A stretch of DNA of 64,000 nucleotides, from the NCBI GenBank assembly GCA_002104935.1, contig MCGT01000013.1, positions 593,223 through 657,222 on the forward strand, given 5' to 3'. The notes beneath the pieces are model-generated. The model did not search any database. It was given only the letters and a program-made list of their open reading frames with translations, and was not told the DNA's origin. Below, one piece after another: positions 35,618 through 47,037 of this stretch (its first letter is position 1; each line of letters starts with the position of its first letter). The translations under genes were made by a program, and so were the position numbers. This DNA is from Hesseltinella vesiculosa (lineage: Eukaryota; Mucoromycota; Mucoromycetes; Mucorales; Cunninghamellaceae).

Positions 35618-37054
35618 TTAATAATAGGCATTGTCGGTGACACGGAGCATAGGATCATAGCGGTCGGTAGGATATTCTTGAAGGGATCTTGGAGGGAGCG
35701 GGTGCGTCGAAGCCGACGTGGTTGAGGTGGAGACGGGCGTGGCCGGTAAGCGTGAGGGGTGGACGGCGTTGGTGGTGGGAGGTGAAACGATGTCCATGAG
35801 ATCAGGCATGAATGGGTTGGGATACGGGTAATAGGATGGCTGGGATGGCTGGGGAGGTGGAAGAGAAGGAGCTGGAGGAGGTGAGAGCATAAAAGAGGCA
35901 TCGTCGGCTGGTTGCTGAGCAGCGGCAGGTGGAGGGGAATAACGCATGTCGATGCGAAAGGGCCGAGAGGAAGAAGAGGAGGAAGAGGTGGGGGAGGCCA
36001 GTAAAAAGGCATTGTTGTTGATATTGGGAGTGATGACATGCATGGTAGGGTTGGGTGGTAAAATGGAGGGCATGTGCGGTGGAGGGCTGCTGAGGGTGGT
36101 GGATTCGGGTGAGCGCTGCGGGGGAGATCGAGCGGAGCGGACAAAGAGATGGAAGGACGGGACAGCGACGGTCTGGATGCCTTTGACGGTGGGGAGCTTG
36201 CGTTTCTTGCTGGGGGATTCTTCGGGCGGGTTGGTGCTGGCACGAGCAGGGCTCTCGATGTTTTGGATCCAATCCATCTGCAAGTCACTGGTGGGGGAGC
36301 CGTCGCCCATGAGACACGTAAAGTTGTCGACCATGCGCTGCATATCGCCTTGCACGCATTGAGCCCATTCTTCGTTGGAGGCGACCAAGGCGCAGAGCTG
36401 GGCAGACAGAGTCAGCAGACGTCGGGTGCGATCGACAGTGTACCGTTGACGGATGCGTTTGCGCTCTTCCGTCAGGCGATTGTAAAACCGGCGTTCGTTC
36501 CAACTGATGTCAGGAAAGCGTCGCTTGACGGCATCACGGATCTCGTGCGTTTGCAGGTGTTGCTGCGCCAAGTAGATGATCATGTCATTGACTTCGACAG
36601 GCCAGGCCTTGACCATTTCATCTGGTGACATCATGTCATGGTTATGCTCGGATGCGTTTGGGTTCATAGACTTGCGAAATTCCCATTGTTGTTGGTCGTT
36701 TTCAGAAAGGACAATGCGCCAACGACAATCGCATCGTTTGGATGGTCGTTTTCGTTGAGGCGTTGTCTTTGGATGGCGTTGAGAATCAGGTAGGCCTTCT
36801 CTTGAGCAATAGACATAAATGTTCTGGTCATTGAAAGAAAAGGGAGGGTGAGGGGAGAGAAAAAAAGGAAGGGGTGACAAAAAGAGTGGAACAGCAACCC
36901 CGCTTTTTTTGCTATTTTCCTGGCTTACACGATTAGCACTGGCTTCTTGTTTGACGGTAAAACCAAACTCGGCGCACATTTTGCGACAGTAATTAATAGC
37001 TGACACTGTATCAGGGAATGGTCGTTTCAAAAGCTGTTCGTACAGAGGACTCAT
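35618..37054 (-). CDS. FAR1-type (WRKY-GCM1 zinc finger) transcription factor
   Basis: FAR1-type factors derive from MULE transposases and are expanded in Mucoromycota. The N-terminal zinc finger reads NYCRKMCAEFGFTVKQEA, then after an in-frame intron (about 36926-36816) VYCSREGLP, KRPSKRCDCRWRIVLSENDQ and EHNHDM; the Cys/His ligands C-C-H-x-H are all present. A helical middle (residues ~150-290) is followed by a ~230-residue Ser/Pro-rich disordered tail. An extra upstream exon (37184, starting MMTLSQDQPTFS) could join in frame at the ATG at 37054 through an acceptor preceded by an A-run, so the true start may be 37184. No transposase core remains, which suggests a domesticated regulator. Confidence 0.8.
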   Translation of the reverse strand: MSPLYEQLLKRPFPDTVSAINYCRKMCAEFGFTVKQEASANRVSQENSKKSGVAVPLFLSPLPFFLSPHPPFSFNDQNIYVYCSREGLPDSQRHPKTTPQRKRPSKRCDCRWRIVLSENDQQQWEFRKSMNPNASEHNHDMMSPDEMVKAWPVEVNDMIIYLAQQHLQTHEIRDAVKRRFPDISWNERRFYNRLTEERKRIRQRYTVDRTRRLLTLSAQLCALVASNEEWAQCVQGDMQRMVDNFTCLMGDGSPTSDLQMDWIQNIESPARASTNPPEESPSKKRKLPTVKGIQTVAVPSFHLFVRSARSPPQRSPESTTLSSPPPHMPSILPPNPTMHVITPNINNNAFLLASPTSSSSSSSRPFRIDMRYSPPPAAAQQPADDASFMLSPPPAPSLPPPQPSQPSYYPYPNPFMPDLMDIVSPPTTNAVHPSRLPATPVSTSTTSASTHPLPPRSLQEYPTDRYDPMLRVTDNAYY

Positions 37055-37184
37055 CTTTTTTAAAATAGTAAAAAAGAAATGAGCTCCTTAGTTGTGCTTG
37101 GATCGGCTGTGGAACACTGTTCAGGGCTGAGCTTACAGAAGGTGCAGGACTAAAGGTAGGTTGATCTTGTGATAACGTCATCAT

Positions 37185-37810
37185 TGTTGTAGTTTTTTTC
37201 TTTATAATTTTAAAGCATTCAATAAATAAAGCAAGGTAGAAAAAGAAAAAGAGAAAAGAAAAAAAAAAAAGAAAATTAGGCGGGTTCAAAAGGAGGTTTT
37301 TTCTTTCCTTGACCTCCTTTGCCTAATTACCCAAATACAGCAATCCAAACAGGGGTAAAGTATAAGAGAACAATGAAACATAAGGGAAAACAATGACGAG
37401 GAGTCAATCATTTCTTCTTTTGGGGAAAAAAAAAACGCTACTCCCCTTGTTCGCACAGATAAAAGTAAAAGAAGGAGCGAGAACAGTTCACTTCCCACCT
37501 CTTTTTCTTGTTGTTAGAATGAGAACAATGCTCTTCTTAGACTCGATCGACAAAAAAAAAAGATCAAGGTTCTTTCTCCTTGATTTTCTAATTAATTCTC
37601 TTCATTTTGCATTTGGGAACAGCCAAAAAAGACCAACCCATTTTTGGCGCGTTTTTTAGACTGGTCCCTTTGACATCCCCCTCTCCTTTCTCCTTAAAAT
37701 AAAGGAGTTTCCCTCGCTCTCTTTTGATCTCTCCTAACTCAACCGTGTCAGATGATCACGTCGAATCGAATTCCTTTTATTAAGCTTTTTTTTTTGTTGT
37801 CAAGAGCAAA
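37185..37810. other. intergenic, FAR1-type gene promoter side
   Basis: About 625 bp on the 5' side of the FAR1-type gene and the 3' side of the SCOC-like gene. Contains A/T runs and no motif-bearing ORF. Confidence 0.45.
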
Positions 37811-38300
37811 TCACCGGGTTCCACTCGTTGGCTTGTTGAGTGACGCTGCACCTCCTGTTGCTCCAAACACTGCTGTTGACGTCAATGAATTTCCAATATA
37901 TTTCTGCAGCATTTGGTTTTCTGTCATCAATGAGTTGTGGTCCTGCCTGGCGTTGTCAACTCGGGCTATCAGTCCTTTTTAGGTCACCCCATAAAAAAAA
38001 AAAAAAAAAAAAACTCATCAGTCAACCATCGTCCTTCTCCCTTTCCCTCCTTTTTTTCCAACCCAACGTCCCATTCGTCTCCATATTCTGTCACTTGCCT
38101 CGCAGTTCATTTTGTAAGGTCAACACTCGTCTACGTCCATGCCACCATGTAAAAAGAAAAGAAAAAAAAAAAAAACGTGAGCAACCATGTGAGATGCTGA
38201 TTTCCTTCATTTTGTAAATAGATGCCTCTGTGACTTACTGTACTAGTTCTTCTCGTTGACCCTCATCAGTAGTTATATCTAGATCCTCACCTTGTGACAT
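37811..38300 (-). CDS. short coiled-coil protein (SCOC/Slo1-like)
   Basis: SCOC (yeast Slo1) is a small Golgi-associated coiled-coil protein that binds Arl-type GTPases. It is hidden because no exon is long. Exons 38300-38239, 38130-38099 and 37974-37811 give 85 residues: MSQGEDLDITTDEGQREELV, then RVLTLQNELR, then LIARVDNARQDHNSLMTENQ. The heptad pattern continues as MLQKYIGNSLTSTAVFG, which matches the SCOC signature (ENQ.L..YI.NL). The second intron has a GC donor (GCAAGT) and ends CTAAAAAG. All phases fit and the coiled coil is continuous across three exons, which is strong support for such a short gene. Confidence 0.8.
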
Positions 38301-38691
38301 TGTGAATAAGAAAGTGGTATGGATGCCTGGAACTGGTTGAAGGAGGGAAACAAAAAAAAAAAAAAGAGGGCGCCAAAAAGTCTTGGCTCGGCTTGAGGCA
38401 GCTGGCCACCAAAGTACCAAAAACGGAAGGCTGTTTAATCTTCCTGACTGCCATCCCTGCTTCTTGACGCGAGTATAGTCTTCGATGCCGACGTTTTTTC
38501 ACTTGGCTGATCGATGAACCGACAAACCATGCATGTGCTCCATGAATGAACTGTTTAAGGGCTCTAGTAATTAAATGAATTGGGCAAAGGTCGTCGTGGA
38601 TATTTTCACACGTCAAATGAACACGCGTGGTAGGCACGAGCATCTTGCTGCAGTTTTTTTTTTTTTTTTTTTTTTAAAGGAGTGAGACACC

Positions 38692-39096
38692 ATGAGGGTG
38701 ATATTTGCAGATAACTCAAATGTAAAGGGTGGTCATGTAACCTGCAAATACAGTTGCAAAGCGAAAGTCAATCAGAGCCCAACGCATCAAAACCAACTAA
38801 CAGAAGGAAGAGCTGGCTTGGAGCTGCCCGAGCGCACTCTATCTTTTCTTGTTGAAGCCCACGCATACAAACCATACGTCTACCTCGTGTGTTGTTGGTC
38901 TTTTGCAAGGAAAGATCAAGCTACCAGGCAGGATTGCAATGATTTTAACCAGAGACATGGTAAAAGACACGCAACATCCATCGTTGCAAACAAAATGAAC
39001 AGCCTATGGTTTAAAGGACGTCATGAGAAGCAAAAAACAAAGCCAAGAAAAAGCAAGGAGGCAATGCCAAAAGGAGTCTGCCGTCACTCTGTGTAG
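38692..39096 (+). CDS. orphan ORF of 134 codons, doubtful
   Basis: An uninterrupted ORF (MRVIFADNSNVKGGHVTCKY... to RHSV) in the SCOC promoter side. Composition is Lys/Gln/His-rich with scattered Cys and no domain, signal peptide or membrane segment. Its length is above chance for the local A/T content, but nothing else supports it. The surrounding 38301-39143 spacer holds no other candidate. Confidence 0.2.
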   Translation: MRVIFADNSNVKGGHVTCKYSCKAKVNQSPTHQNQLTEGRAGLELPERTLSFLVEAHAYKPYVYLVCCWSFARKDQATRQDCNDFNQRHGKRHATSIVANKMNSLWFKGRHEKQKTKPRKSKEAMPKGVCRHSV

Positions 39097-39143
39097 CAAA
39101 AAAAAAAAAAAAAAGACGGCTCCAATACCGGGCAAAAAGATAG

Positions 39144-39226
39144 TGAAGAGAGTGGGATTCGAACCCACGCCTCCGAAGAGACCAGGGCCTTAACCTGGCG
39201 CCTTAGACCAACTCGGCCATCTCTCC
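39144..39226 (-). tRNA. tRNA-Leu(AAG)
   Basis: An 83-nt tRNA with a long variable arm. On the minus strand it begins GGAGAGATGGCCGAG, has a 7-base anticodon loop TTAAGGC in a CCAGG/CCTGG stem (anticodon AAG, read as IAG), and a TTCGAATCC T-loop. The acceptor stem pairs GGAGAGA with TCTCTTC (one G-U), discriminator A. A Pol III T-run terminator follows. A GC-rich palindrome lies 39 bp upstream (39266-39298). No intron. Confidence 0.95.
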
Positions 39227-39750
39227 TAGATGTTCAGTAAAACTGACAGAGCAGTCACATACATAGTTCGGCATTTCGGGCCGAAAAGGGCGCCGAACAA
39301 GCGGTGGCATAGGATTGGGTAGAACTCTCCTTTTTGGTATTTTTTTCAGAGTCCATGCTGCATATGCCTGTGCTTTTATTATGTTGCCAGGGCTGTAGAT
39401 TGCCTATTTGACACTTGCATGCTTGTCATGTGCAAAATTCAGAGTGGGTTTATTTAGAGCAAGTTTGTCACCTCTGGCGAAAGTGGCGGGTTTTTCATTT
39501 TTTGAAGCTGGGGGATCAGAGTGGTCAAAAGCCCACGCCGCGGTTTTTTTTTTTTTTTTTCCCTTGTTATCTTTCCACACTTTTCCCCTGGTAGAATTGC
39601 AGCAGACACTTCCCGGTATTATTTAATGCAAGAGTCAAGAGAGGGTTTATTGAATGTACAGAAAAAAAAAAGTTAACTACAGACTAGACGGTAAGGTCCC
39701 AATAAAATATATACAGCTTTTTTTTTTTTTTTTTTTTCCAGCTCAACCAT
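39227..39750. other. intergenic, tRNA-Leu 5' flank
   Basis: Contains the palindromic motif described separately (39266-39298) and several T-runs toward the F-box gene stop. No gene seen. Confidence 0.5.
39266..39298. repeat. GC-rich palindromic motif, copy A (upstream of tRNA-Leu)
   Basis: Bounded by inverted GTTCGGC/GCCGAAC ends with a TTCGGGCCGAA core. Its reverse complement shares GTTCGGCGCCC, TTCGGCCCGAA and TGCCGAA in order with copy C (59711-59750). It ends 39 bp from the tRNA-Leu 5' end. Confidence 0.75.
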
Positions 39751-41079
39751 TCAGATGCGGTAATCGTGAGGCAGGGAAAGGATCATGGCTTGGACTTGGA
39801 GCATATCATCATTCACATGAGGGGCAGGAGGCAAATGGTCATGGTCATCCTGATCCATTGGTTCAGCAGGATCAGCATCACTCAGGTCCTCGTCGGTCTG
39901 GGGCTGGTGGTGATCGTCAGGCGGCAGGTCTTGTTCTTCGTGGAGCATATCATCGTCATCAGAGGTGAGGCGAATGGCGGCAATTTCGTCAAAGAACAGG
40001 CTGACTACGTCATTATCTAGCGCGGTCTTGGCTTCGGGGAAGGCAGACAGAGGCAGGCGGCAGCCGTGCAGGCCAATCATCAAGAGCGAGGTATGATGTC
40101 GGATAAGTCGGCGCACGCCAATGGGGGACACGTGTTCACAGTACGATATATCTAATCCATGCAGCAGGGGTAGCGAGGTTTGGATGGCCAGCAGGCTGGC
40201 GTCGGTGATGTCGCACTGGAGAAGGTGAAGCTCTTGGAGCAGGGTGTGGGATTGCACAAAGGCGATGATGGCATAGTCCTCCATGTCAGCGTTGCCGGTG
40301 AGGGCAAAGAAGGAGAGATTGGGTAAGGGTATCATGGTGGTGGTGGTGGTGGTGGAGGTGGAGGCGGCTGTGGCGGAGGTGCGGTTGGTAGACTGGGCGA
40401 CAGGACGTGAAGTGCGTTGCTGGGGGGTGGAGAGGAATTGTAAAAAGCTGGCCTGGATGGTGCGACAGCACATCAGCTCCAGGTGGGTCAAGTTGTCAAA
40501 CGGTAGCAGGTCCAGGGCAGTGTCATCGGTGGTCAGCCAGCGGCAGCCACTGAGATCGAGATAGGCGAGAGGGCAATGGGCTAGAGGCAGCAGTGTGAAA
40601 GGCGACAACTTGGAACAGGTGCGCAGGATGAGGATGGAGAGGCGTGGGCAGGTTTGGCCGAGAAAGTGGATGGATCGGTGGGTGATGTTGGCATGCTCCA
40701 AGTGTAGCTTTTTCAATTGCTGACAAGACCGAGCAAGGTCCATCATGCTGTGGTCGGTAATGTGGATGGCTTTGGTGATCACCAGCTCTTCCAGCAAGTG
40801 GGCGTTTTGAATAAATAGGCTGAGGATGGCATCGGATGGGCTTTCGTGGAAGACAAGTTGGCGAACAAAGTGGCCGAGGGGTGCTTGCATGGTATGTAGA
40901 CTTTTCACGAGTCGTTTTGTGGAATCTTCGTCGCTGACGTTGGGCGATCGCCATAACACCGGGATGGTGGCTGAATAAAACCGTTTGCTGACCAGAGCAC
41001 AGTGGAACAGTTGCTGTGATCCAACATGGCCAACTATTAATGACAGCACTTCGGCTGGAAGATGATCAATCTGGAGCAT
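39751..41079 (-). CDS. F-box/LRR protein
   Basis: Intronless, 442 residues. An N-terminal F-box (DHLPAEVLSLIVGHVGSQQL, then VSKRFYSATIPVLWRSPN) would bind Skp1 in an SCF ubiquitin ligase. Residues ~95-330 are leucine-rich repeats of the AMN1/cysteine-containing type (LLEELVITKAIHITDHSM, LKKLHLEHANITHRSIHFL, YLDLSGCRWLTTDDTALDLL, LHGLDISYCEHVSPIGV). A Thr repeat (about 40336-40356, GTG trinucleotide run on the plus strand) interrupts the LRRs. The C-terminal ~90 residues are acidic (many D/E/H). Substrate unknown. Divergent from the FCHo gene across 413 bp. Confidence 0.88.
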   Translation of the reverse strand: MLQIDHLPAEVLSLIVGHVGSQQLFHCALVSKRFYSATIPVLWRSPNVSDEDSTKRLVKSLHTMQAPLGHFVRQLVFHESPSDAILSLFIQNAHLLEELVITKAIHITDHSMMDLARSCQQLKKLHLEHANITHRSIHFLGQTCPRLSILILRTCSKLSPFTLLPLAHCPLAYLDLSGCRWLTTDDTALDLLPFDNLTHLELMCCRTIQASFLQFLSTPQQRTSRPVAQSTNRTSATAASTSTTTTTTMIPLPNLSFFALTGNADMEDYAIIAFVQSHTLLQELHLLQCDITDASLLAIQTSLPLLHGLDISYCEHVSPIGVRRLIRHHTSLLMIGLHGCRLPLSAFPEAKTALDNDVVSLFFDEIAAIRLTSDDDDMLHEEQDLPPDDHHQPQTDEDLSDADPAEPMDQDDHDHLPPAPHVNDDMLQVQAMILSLPHDYRI

Positions 41080-41492
41080 AAAAAAAAGTGAAGCAAATTA
41101 AAAAAAGAGTGAGAAGAGAAAAGAGTGAAAAAAAAAGGAGCAAGCTGGCTGTTTCGGGAAATATCTCTTTTTTTTTTTCTGCGGACTGTGCAGTAGCTTG
41201 CTGTAGGTGGATCATTGGTGTATTTGTGCTTGGTTTTTGTTTTATACTCTCATATAATTTGCATGTAGTACATTAATTACCCTCTTTATCTACTTTCCTA
41301 CAAGATAAAAACAATAGCGTTCGGCATTATGCTTCATTTTCTGCTGACCGAAATTTTGCAACGCGACAAAACCCAACAGTGCTAAAAAAGGGTTTTTTTT
41401 GGGGCGATTCCCGCTCTTTTTTTCTTCTCTCTCTCTTTTTTTTTTTTTTTTTTTTTTTACTGTTGCAATTGCTTAATACTTAAGAACGAGCA
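41080..41492. promoter_or_regulatory. divergent promoter region F-box/FCHo
   Basis: A 413-bp spacer between divergent starts with a long T-run (about 41438-41459) some 35 bp before the FCHo ATG. No ORF of interest. Confidence 0.45.
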
Positions 41493-44400
41493 ATGGCTAC
41501 ACAACATCACAATGCTTCTTATGAAGATACGTTTCTGGTAAGCCAAGTAAACAAGCTCTGCATGTCTTGGCTCATTTTTTTGTGCTCTAGACGAGTCATC
41601 CAAGGCAAGGCTTGCATGCTGTTTTGGAAAAGCAACGGCAAGGCCATGCTTTGGACGATGAACTTGCTCAGTACTTTAAAGAAAGGTAACAAGGTCATAT
41701 AAGAGTGATGCACATTATGAACGAACTCTTTTATGATACTAGAGCTGCCATTGAAGATCATTACTCAAAAAGCCTGGTCCGAGCCTCCAAACGACTTTTT
41801 GTACTGGACAAGGATGCACTGGGGTAAGTGTTTTCTCCTGTCAAGCGAATGGGGTGGGGGGTGCTTAAAAAAGAGAGAAAGGGGTGGAAAGAGGAGGTCA
41901 ACTCACCCTCCTTTTTATTGCACAGTGGGTTTTTGCCAGTTTGGGAGCTTTTGCTCAATGAGTTGACAGAGATGTCGACTGCTCACGGGGTGCTTTCGTA
42001 CAAAATCATTGAACATATTGAACATCCACTCAAAACACCTCCTTCAAAGGATTTGGCCAAGATCAAATCGGTAAGGATCCGTCCACCCTAGATCGTGTCA
42101 AACCTGACATCCTTTCCCCTCTCTCTCCTTTCGTGACAGATGGAACCATCTCTTCATCAACTGGCTAGGGATTATGAAACAAGTGTCAAGGTAAGAAACC
42201 ATGCATCAAAAAAAGGGGCTCTATTTTATACTCATGCGGTCTTTTAGGGCAAGTCAGGGAAAGCTTCGCTCTTCAAATCTGCAAAGTCTCAGCCCGACAA
42301 GCTCTTGGCAACATGGCATCGGGATGGAAAGACATTTTTGCAGCTGTGTGAAAAGGTTGAACGCGAACGAATGGCTCGTTGGAAATTTCTCGTGGAAGAA
42401 TTTGAACACATCAACAAAGAACAGCTCGAAAAGCGAGACAAAGTAAAAAAAAAAACATGGCTGGGTGTTTGCCTAAACTTTGCCCTCATTTTTTTACTTT
42501 ACTTTAGATTGCCAGTGTAACATTGACAGCTGCAACGTCGTACAACATAGACAGTGAAGTTGAAAAGTTCTGTGCTGACCAGCATTCGTCAATGCTTGCA
42601 CCTCTTGCCTCCGCCCATGATGCCCCAGCTCCTGTCGTCTCTCGAAGCTCACCCACCTCAACCTCCTCATCCATACACTCACCCACCTCCACACAGCCTG
42701 CACACATGTCTCAACCAGCCGTAGCCCCAGCTGCCAAATCCAAATGTAAACGAGTGGACAATGGAATCATGATCATTTACTTTTTTTTTTTTTGTGTCCC
42801 CTGTAGTGCGTTCTCGATTCTCACTTTTGCGCAAATCCAAGCGGCCACTCTCCACTGTCCAGAGGTAAATAAAAACAAGCGGGCGAGACCCCATTCTTGA
42901 CTTTTTTTTAATTTTTACAGAGAGCCTTCCATTCAGCCTATTCCTGAACAAGACGACAGTCATGAGCCTCCTTATGTTGCCAGCCCTGAATTAATCACTT
43001 CACAGGATCGCACAGCAGTAGCCTCAGCGATTGAGCCGCCTGTCTCCAACAGTGGTGGTCATCCGGCACAAACATACCATGTCGGTGAATTTTCAAAAAA
43101 AAAAAAAAAAAGCCTGGTCAACTCACCTTTTTTTTTTTTTTATAATTTCATAGACTCCAGCCGTGGATGCAGAAGGTTATTCTATACCCTTACCTGACCG
43201 AGGATTGGGTGATGTTCAAGCTGTCGATCTGGAAAATCACTCTGGTTTTGATTCCATGTAGGACAAATGCTCTGGCTACTCATTATCCATGCCACTGACT
43301 CCTCCTTTTTATAGAACCCCATCGAGCTCCTCACAGAGATTCAAGGTCGACATCCGGGATCAGACCGTCAATGATGTGAAGCAGACCGACAAGGAAAAGG
43401 CTACACTGACACGGGTGTCGTCCATGCTACGCGAGGTAGAATCCATTGGCGATTTCTGGTTATGCAAAGGCTTTACTGACTTCTTTTTTTTTTTCACTTG
43501 ATCCAGACTACTCCTACCATCTCTCAACGACGACGTGGCCGTCGACAGTAAGTTTTTTTTTTTTACCTCTTCGATGGATCCTCACTGTCTTAATAGAAAC
43601 ATGCGAGTGCAATCGGAGCTGTTTGAGCACGGGCCGCCCTCGCCTCTGTCTTTTGTCAATACCGACATGGCAACAACACCCAACCAGGAGCCTGCCAACA
43701 ATCCGTTCCGCCAAAGCCCCATCATCAGCAACGACCCCTTCCAGACATCTTCCAGCCCGAAAACCGCGTCTCTTGTTACCCCAACCAGCCAGCACCAACA
43801 GGACCAATTGCCTTGGAGTGCCTCTGTACGCGAAGTGGTCACCGCAAAAGGCGCCCATGCCCATGTCAACGGCCAGATTTTGCTTACATCACAAGTTGCA
43901 GGCGACTCAGCATCCACATCGTTACACGGCCACATTTATCACCCTCAACATCCTGAGTTGACCTGGGAGCCTTTGGCTGCCGGCATCGTCACTGCTCCCA
44001 GCCATGATGAGTCCACCTCCTTCACCATGACATCGCTCGCCCCCTCTGGGTCGCCGGTTCCCGTGCTCTCGTATCGTTATGCGCTCCCCCTAGACCAAGC
44101 TGTGCCAGCGTTACTGCAACCATCCTGGAAGATCAGTGACACCCGGGCCATGCTGATGATCAAGTACCAGGTGATCCATCCTTTGCTCTGGCAGCACGGC
44201 CGTCTGCTCATCACTATCAAGCTGGAAAACGCCATGATCCAACACGCCCAGAGCACGCCCGAGGGCATCTGGGACAAGCAGAAAAACATATTTACCTGGC
44301 GATCCAAAGAGCTGATTCCATTTGGACAGCAACAGGCTGCCGCTCTGGGTGCTGGCCATCCACACCGTCTGCTTGCCAAATTTGACATCACACCTGCGTC

Positions 44401-44560
44401 CCCTGCCTTGGCTGTCCAACCCTCCGTCCACTTCAAATTTGCCAGCCTTGAACACATTCTAACGCCACTCTCTCTGGCCGCCACCACCTCATTGGATCAC
44501 GAACTGCCTCTCCTTGTCCATGATCAATATGTTAAATCCGACCTTATCTCTCTCTCCTAA
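41493..44560 (+). CDS. SYP1: FCHo/Syp1 muniscin (F-BAR plus mu-homology domain)
   Basis: Muniscins bend membrane and start clathrin-coated pits. At least ten exons. The first (MATQHHNASYEDTFL) and next exons form an F-BAR domain: LDDELAQYFKER, AAIEDHYSKSLVRASKRLFV, GFLPVWELLLNELTEMS, ATWHRDGKTFLQLCEKVERE and WKFLVEEFEHINKEQLEKRD. A Ser/Pro/Thr-rich linker follows (about 42600-43700). The last exon carries the mu-homology domain: SVREVVTAKGAHAHVNGQIL, LSYRYALPLDQAVPALLQPS and KYQVIHPLLWQHGRLLITIK, ending DLISLS. Phases match at every junction I checked. Convergent with the beta-helix gene (180 bp between stops). Confidence 0.87.
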
Positions 44561-44740
44561 CCACTCTTGCTTTGCTGTATTAAACATTTTTTTTTTTTTT
44601 TTTTTGGATGTCACAACCTATGTTTGAAAAACGCAAATGTAACCGAATTGAAAAAAGAGAGATTTGCCGTTGTCATCTCCTTTCTATTTATTTATTGGCT
44701 GCAGGCGGTATGACGGATGGGAAAATGAAAGGAAAAAAAA

Positions 44741-46956
44741 TTAGGCTTTATAGCAAGGCATGGTTGGGTCCACCATGGGCACCGTGTTGTTGCGGAGAGT
44801 GAAACCTCGCCAGTAGTCAGGGACCTCCAATTGACGAAGGGCTGGCGGCAATCTAGACATCACATTTTGTCTGGTGTGGGCATCCACCCGCTGGGAAAGT
44901 AGAACAAACAAAAAAAAAAAAGTCAGATAAAAGGAACAAAACAATAAAAAAATAAAAGCGACTTACCACAGGCACTTTGCCGCCATGCAAGGCACGGACA
45001 TTGGGCTGGTAGTCTTGACGCCACAGCAAAGGCACGACGTTGCTTTCGAGGTATTGAAGGCCGTTGTCGTACGTCAGAGGCTTGGTAACGTAGCAGTTGG
45101 TTCGGTCGACATGGATGCCATCAAGATCGATGTTGCCCATACTGATGACGTTGGGGTCGACATCAGCCGCAGCACCAAATTTGTTGTGAGAGATGTAAAT
45201 GTCCTTTGCCCAGGGAGAAATAGGCAGGCTGCTGTTCCAGATAGGTGGGCGGATGGTATTGTTCAAGCGCGCAGTCCAGAAGTCAAAGAAGGTGATGGCT
45301 TCATACAACCAACCGTCCAAAGGAGGCTCAGGGTCGACGTTGTGATCCAAGAGGCGATATAAGAAGTTGTTGGCCACAACAATGTTCTCCACTTGTTGGA
45401 AATCAGCATGGTTGGCCACGTACATCATCACAGCAGTGTTGGCCAGGTAATTGGCTGCCACATAGGCATCCACCTAAGAAGAGAAAAAAAGAAACGAGAA
45501 CAGGTTAGGCATGGCGATTTTTTTTTTTTTTTAGAACGCACAGCGGAGGTGAATCGCACCGCGCCACCAAAATCGGCTAATTGCCAGCCAGCGACATAAT
45601 TTTGAAGGATATATGTCTGATTGCTGCCAACCACGCTAATACCATGGTCTTGCGCAATGGGCTTGGTATCAGGGAAGGTGGCATTCTAAACAAGATCATG
45701 TATGAAGCTCTGATTTTTATCGTCAGCGTTGAGCACTTACCAAAATGTTTTGCTGGATGGTGATGTCGTTGCTCATGTATAGCTGAACGCCAGAAGCCAT
45801 GTAACCTTGCTGGTCGTCCCATTTTTCACCCACACATTGCATCATGTACTGGACCTTGTCTAGCGTCGACTGCATCTCTGGTGCTGTATGAGGGTAAAGG
45901 TCATAAAAGTGTCGTAAATCCATCCTGAAAACGACGCGTTAGGCTCTATCCTCTTTTCATTCTTTTTTTTTAGGGTTACCCAAAGATGTTTTTAGACACA
46001 ACACTGTCCGTTTGGGTGTCAAAAAGCACACCAGTGTCTAACGAAAAAAAAATAGGGAGAGTGGGTGGGGATTCAGCTCGCATATTTCTCCGACGCTTAC
46101 TGGTAGTTTCATATTTGGGGATCATTTCTGTACCAGCGTGGGCTTCATCTCGGAAGAACACGTTGCTATCTAAAAATAGGTGTATGAAAAAATAAATAAA
46201 TAAATAAATAAATCAATAGAGAGGATGGGCATAAAGATAAATGCAAGGGACACAAAACGAAAACTTACCGACATTGAGATGCGTTCCGAATTTGGAAATG
46301 ACAGAACCACGACCGCCGTTCAAGAAAACGTTGCCTTGAACAAGAGATTCTTTTTGGTTGTTATGAGGTTGTACATCAATATTGACATCGTCAAAAATGA
46401 TGTCCTTAATATACCATTCAGTTGCTGCTGCTGGGACTATGTACCAAAAAAAAAAAAAAAAAAGTTTTAGTCTTGACGGGAGCTTTCCAATCAAAATCAG
46501 GGGAGCCCTTAAAATCCTGGGGTGCACTGCATCATTTTTTTTTTCATCTACCTTGGATCGTGGCAGGTTCTTCTTCAGCGTCTGAATCGTGAATGGCCAC
46601 AAAGACGGTGGGGGCATCAGGGTTGCCCAGTAAAGATACACCTGGCTGCAGCATGATGGGATCGCTGGACCGTAAGCCAAATCGACCTGGTTTCAACAGC
46701 AAAGCAGGCTCACTATTTTTTTTTTTTTTTTGGTGGGGTGGAGTGGGGGGGGGGAAAGGCTCAGTTTTTTTCCATGCTGCATTGTTCCGTCTTACTCTAG
46801 TTCGCTGGCTTGATTGATCAGGTCTTGCAGAATATCTGTATAATCGGCCAAGGGGCGATCATACAAATCAGCAAGGTCATCACGACAGGGCATCTCTGCC
46901 TGAGCCATTCCCACCAAGAGAATGGCAATCGAGCATGATACAAAGGACAGCTTCAT
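44741..46956 (-). CDS. secreted right-handed beta-helix protein
   Basis: Secreted protein; enzyme activity unknown. The start (46956) gives a signal peptide (MKLSFVSCSIAILLVGMAQA) with cleavage before EMPC. After exon 2 (from 46712, DEPALLLKPGRFGLRSSDPI) the sequence is a run of short beta-strand/turn repeats such as IMLQPGVSLLGNPDAPTVF, WYIKDIIFDDVNIDVQPHNN, GNVFLNGG, TDSVVSKNIFG, NDITIQQNIL, GSNQTYILQNYVAGWQLADF, NIVVANNFLYRLLDHNV and DIYISHNKFG: the pattern of pectate-lyase-like beta helices. C-terminus MPCYKA pairs with the early Cys. Exon 2 is entered through an A-run acceptor. A (GA)n microsatellite lies upstream (about 46998-47033). Candidates are polysaccharide lyase, epimerase or wall-binding protein; none is shown. 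Confidence 0.72.
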
Positions 46957-46997
46957 TGGATGTGAATTTCAAAAGTAAAAAGGAAAGCAAAGGTAGA

Positions 46998-46999
46998 AA

Positions 47000-47033
<34 letters not shown>
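46998..47033. repeat. (GA)n microsatellite
   Basis: About 17 GA dinucleotides in the 5' flank of the beta-helix gene, probably in its 5' UTR or core promoter. On the coding strand this is a CT-tract, a common promoter feature. Confidence 0.9.
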
Positions 47034-47037
<4 letters not shown>

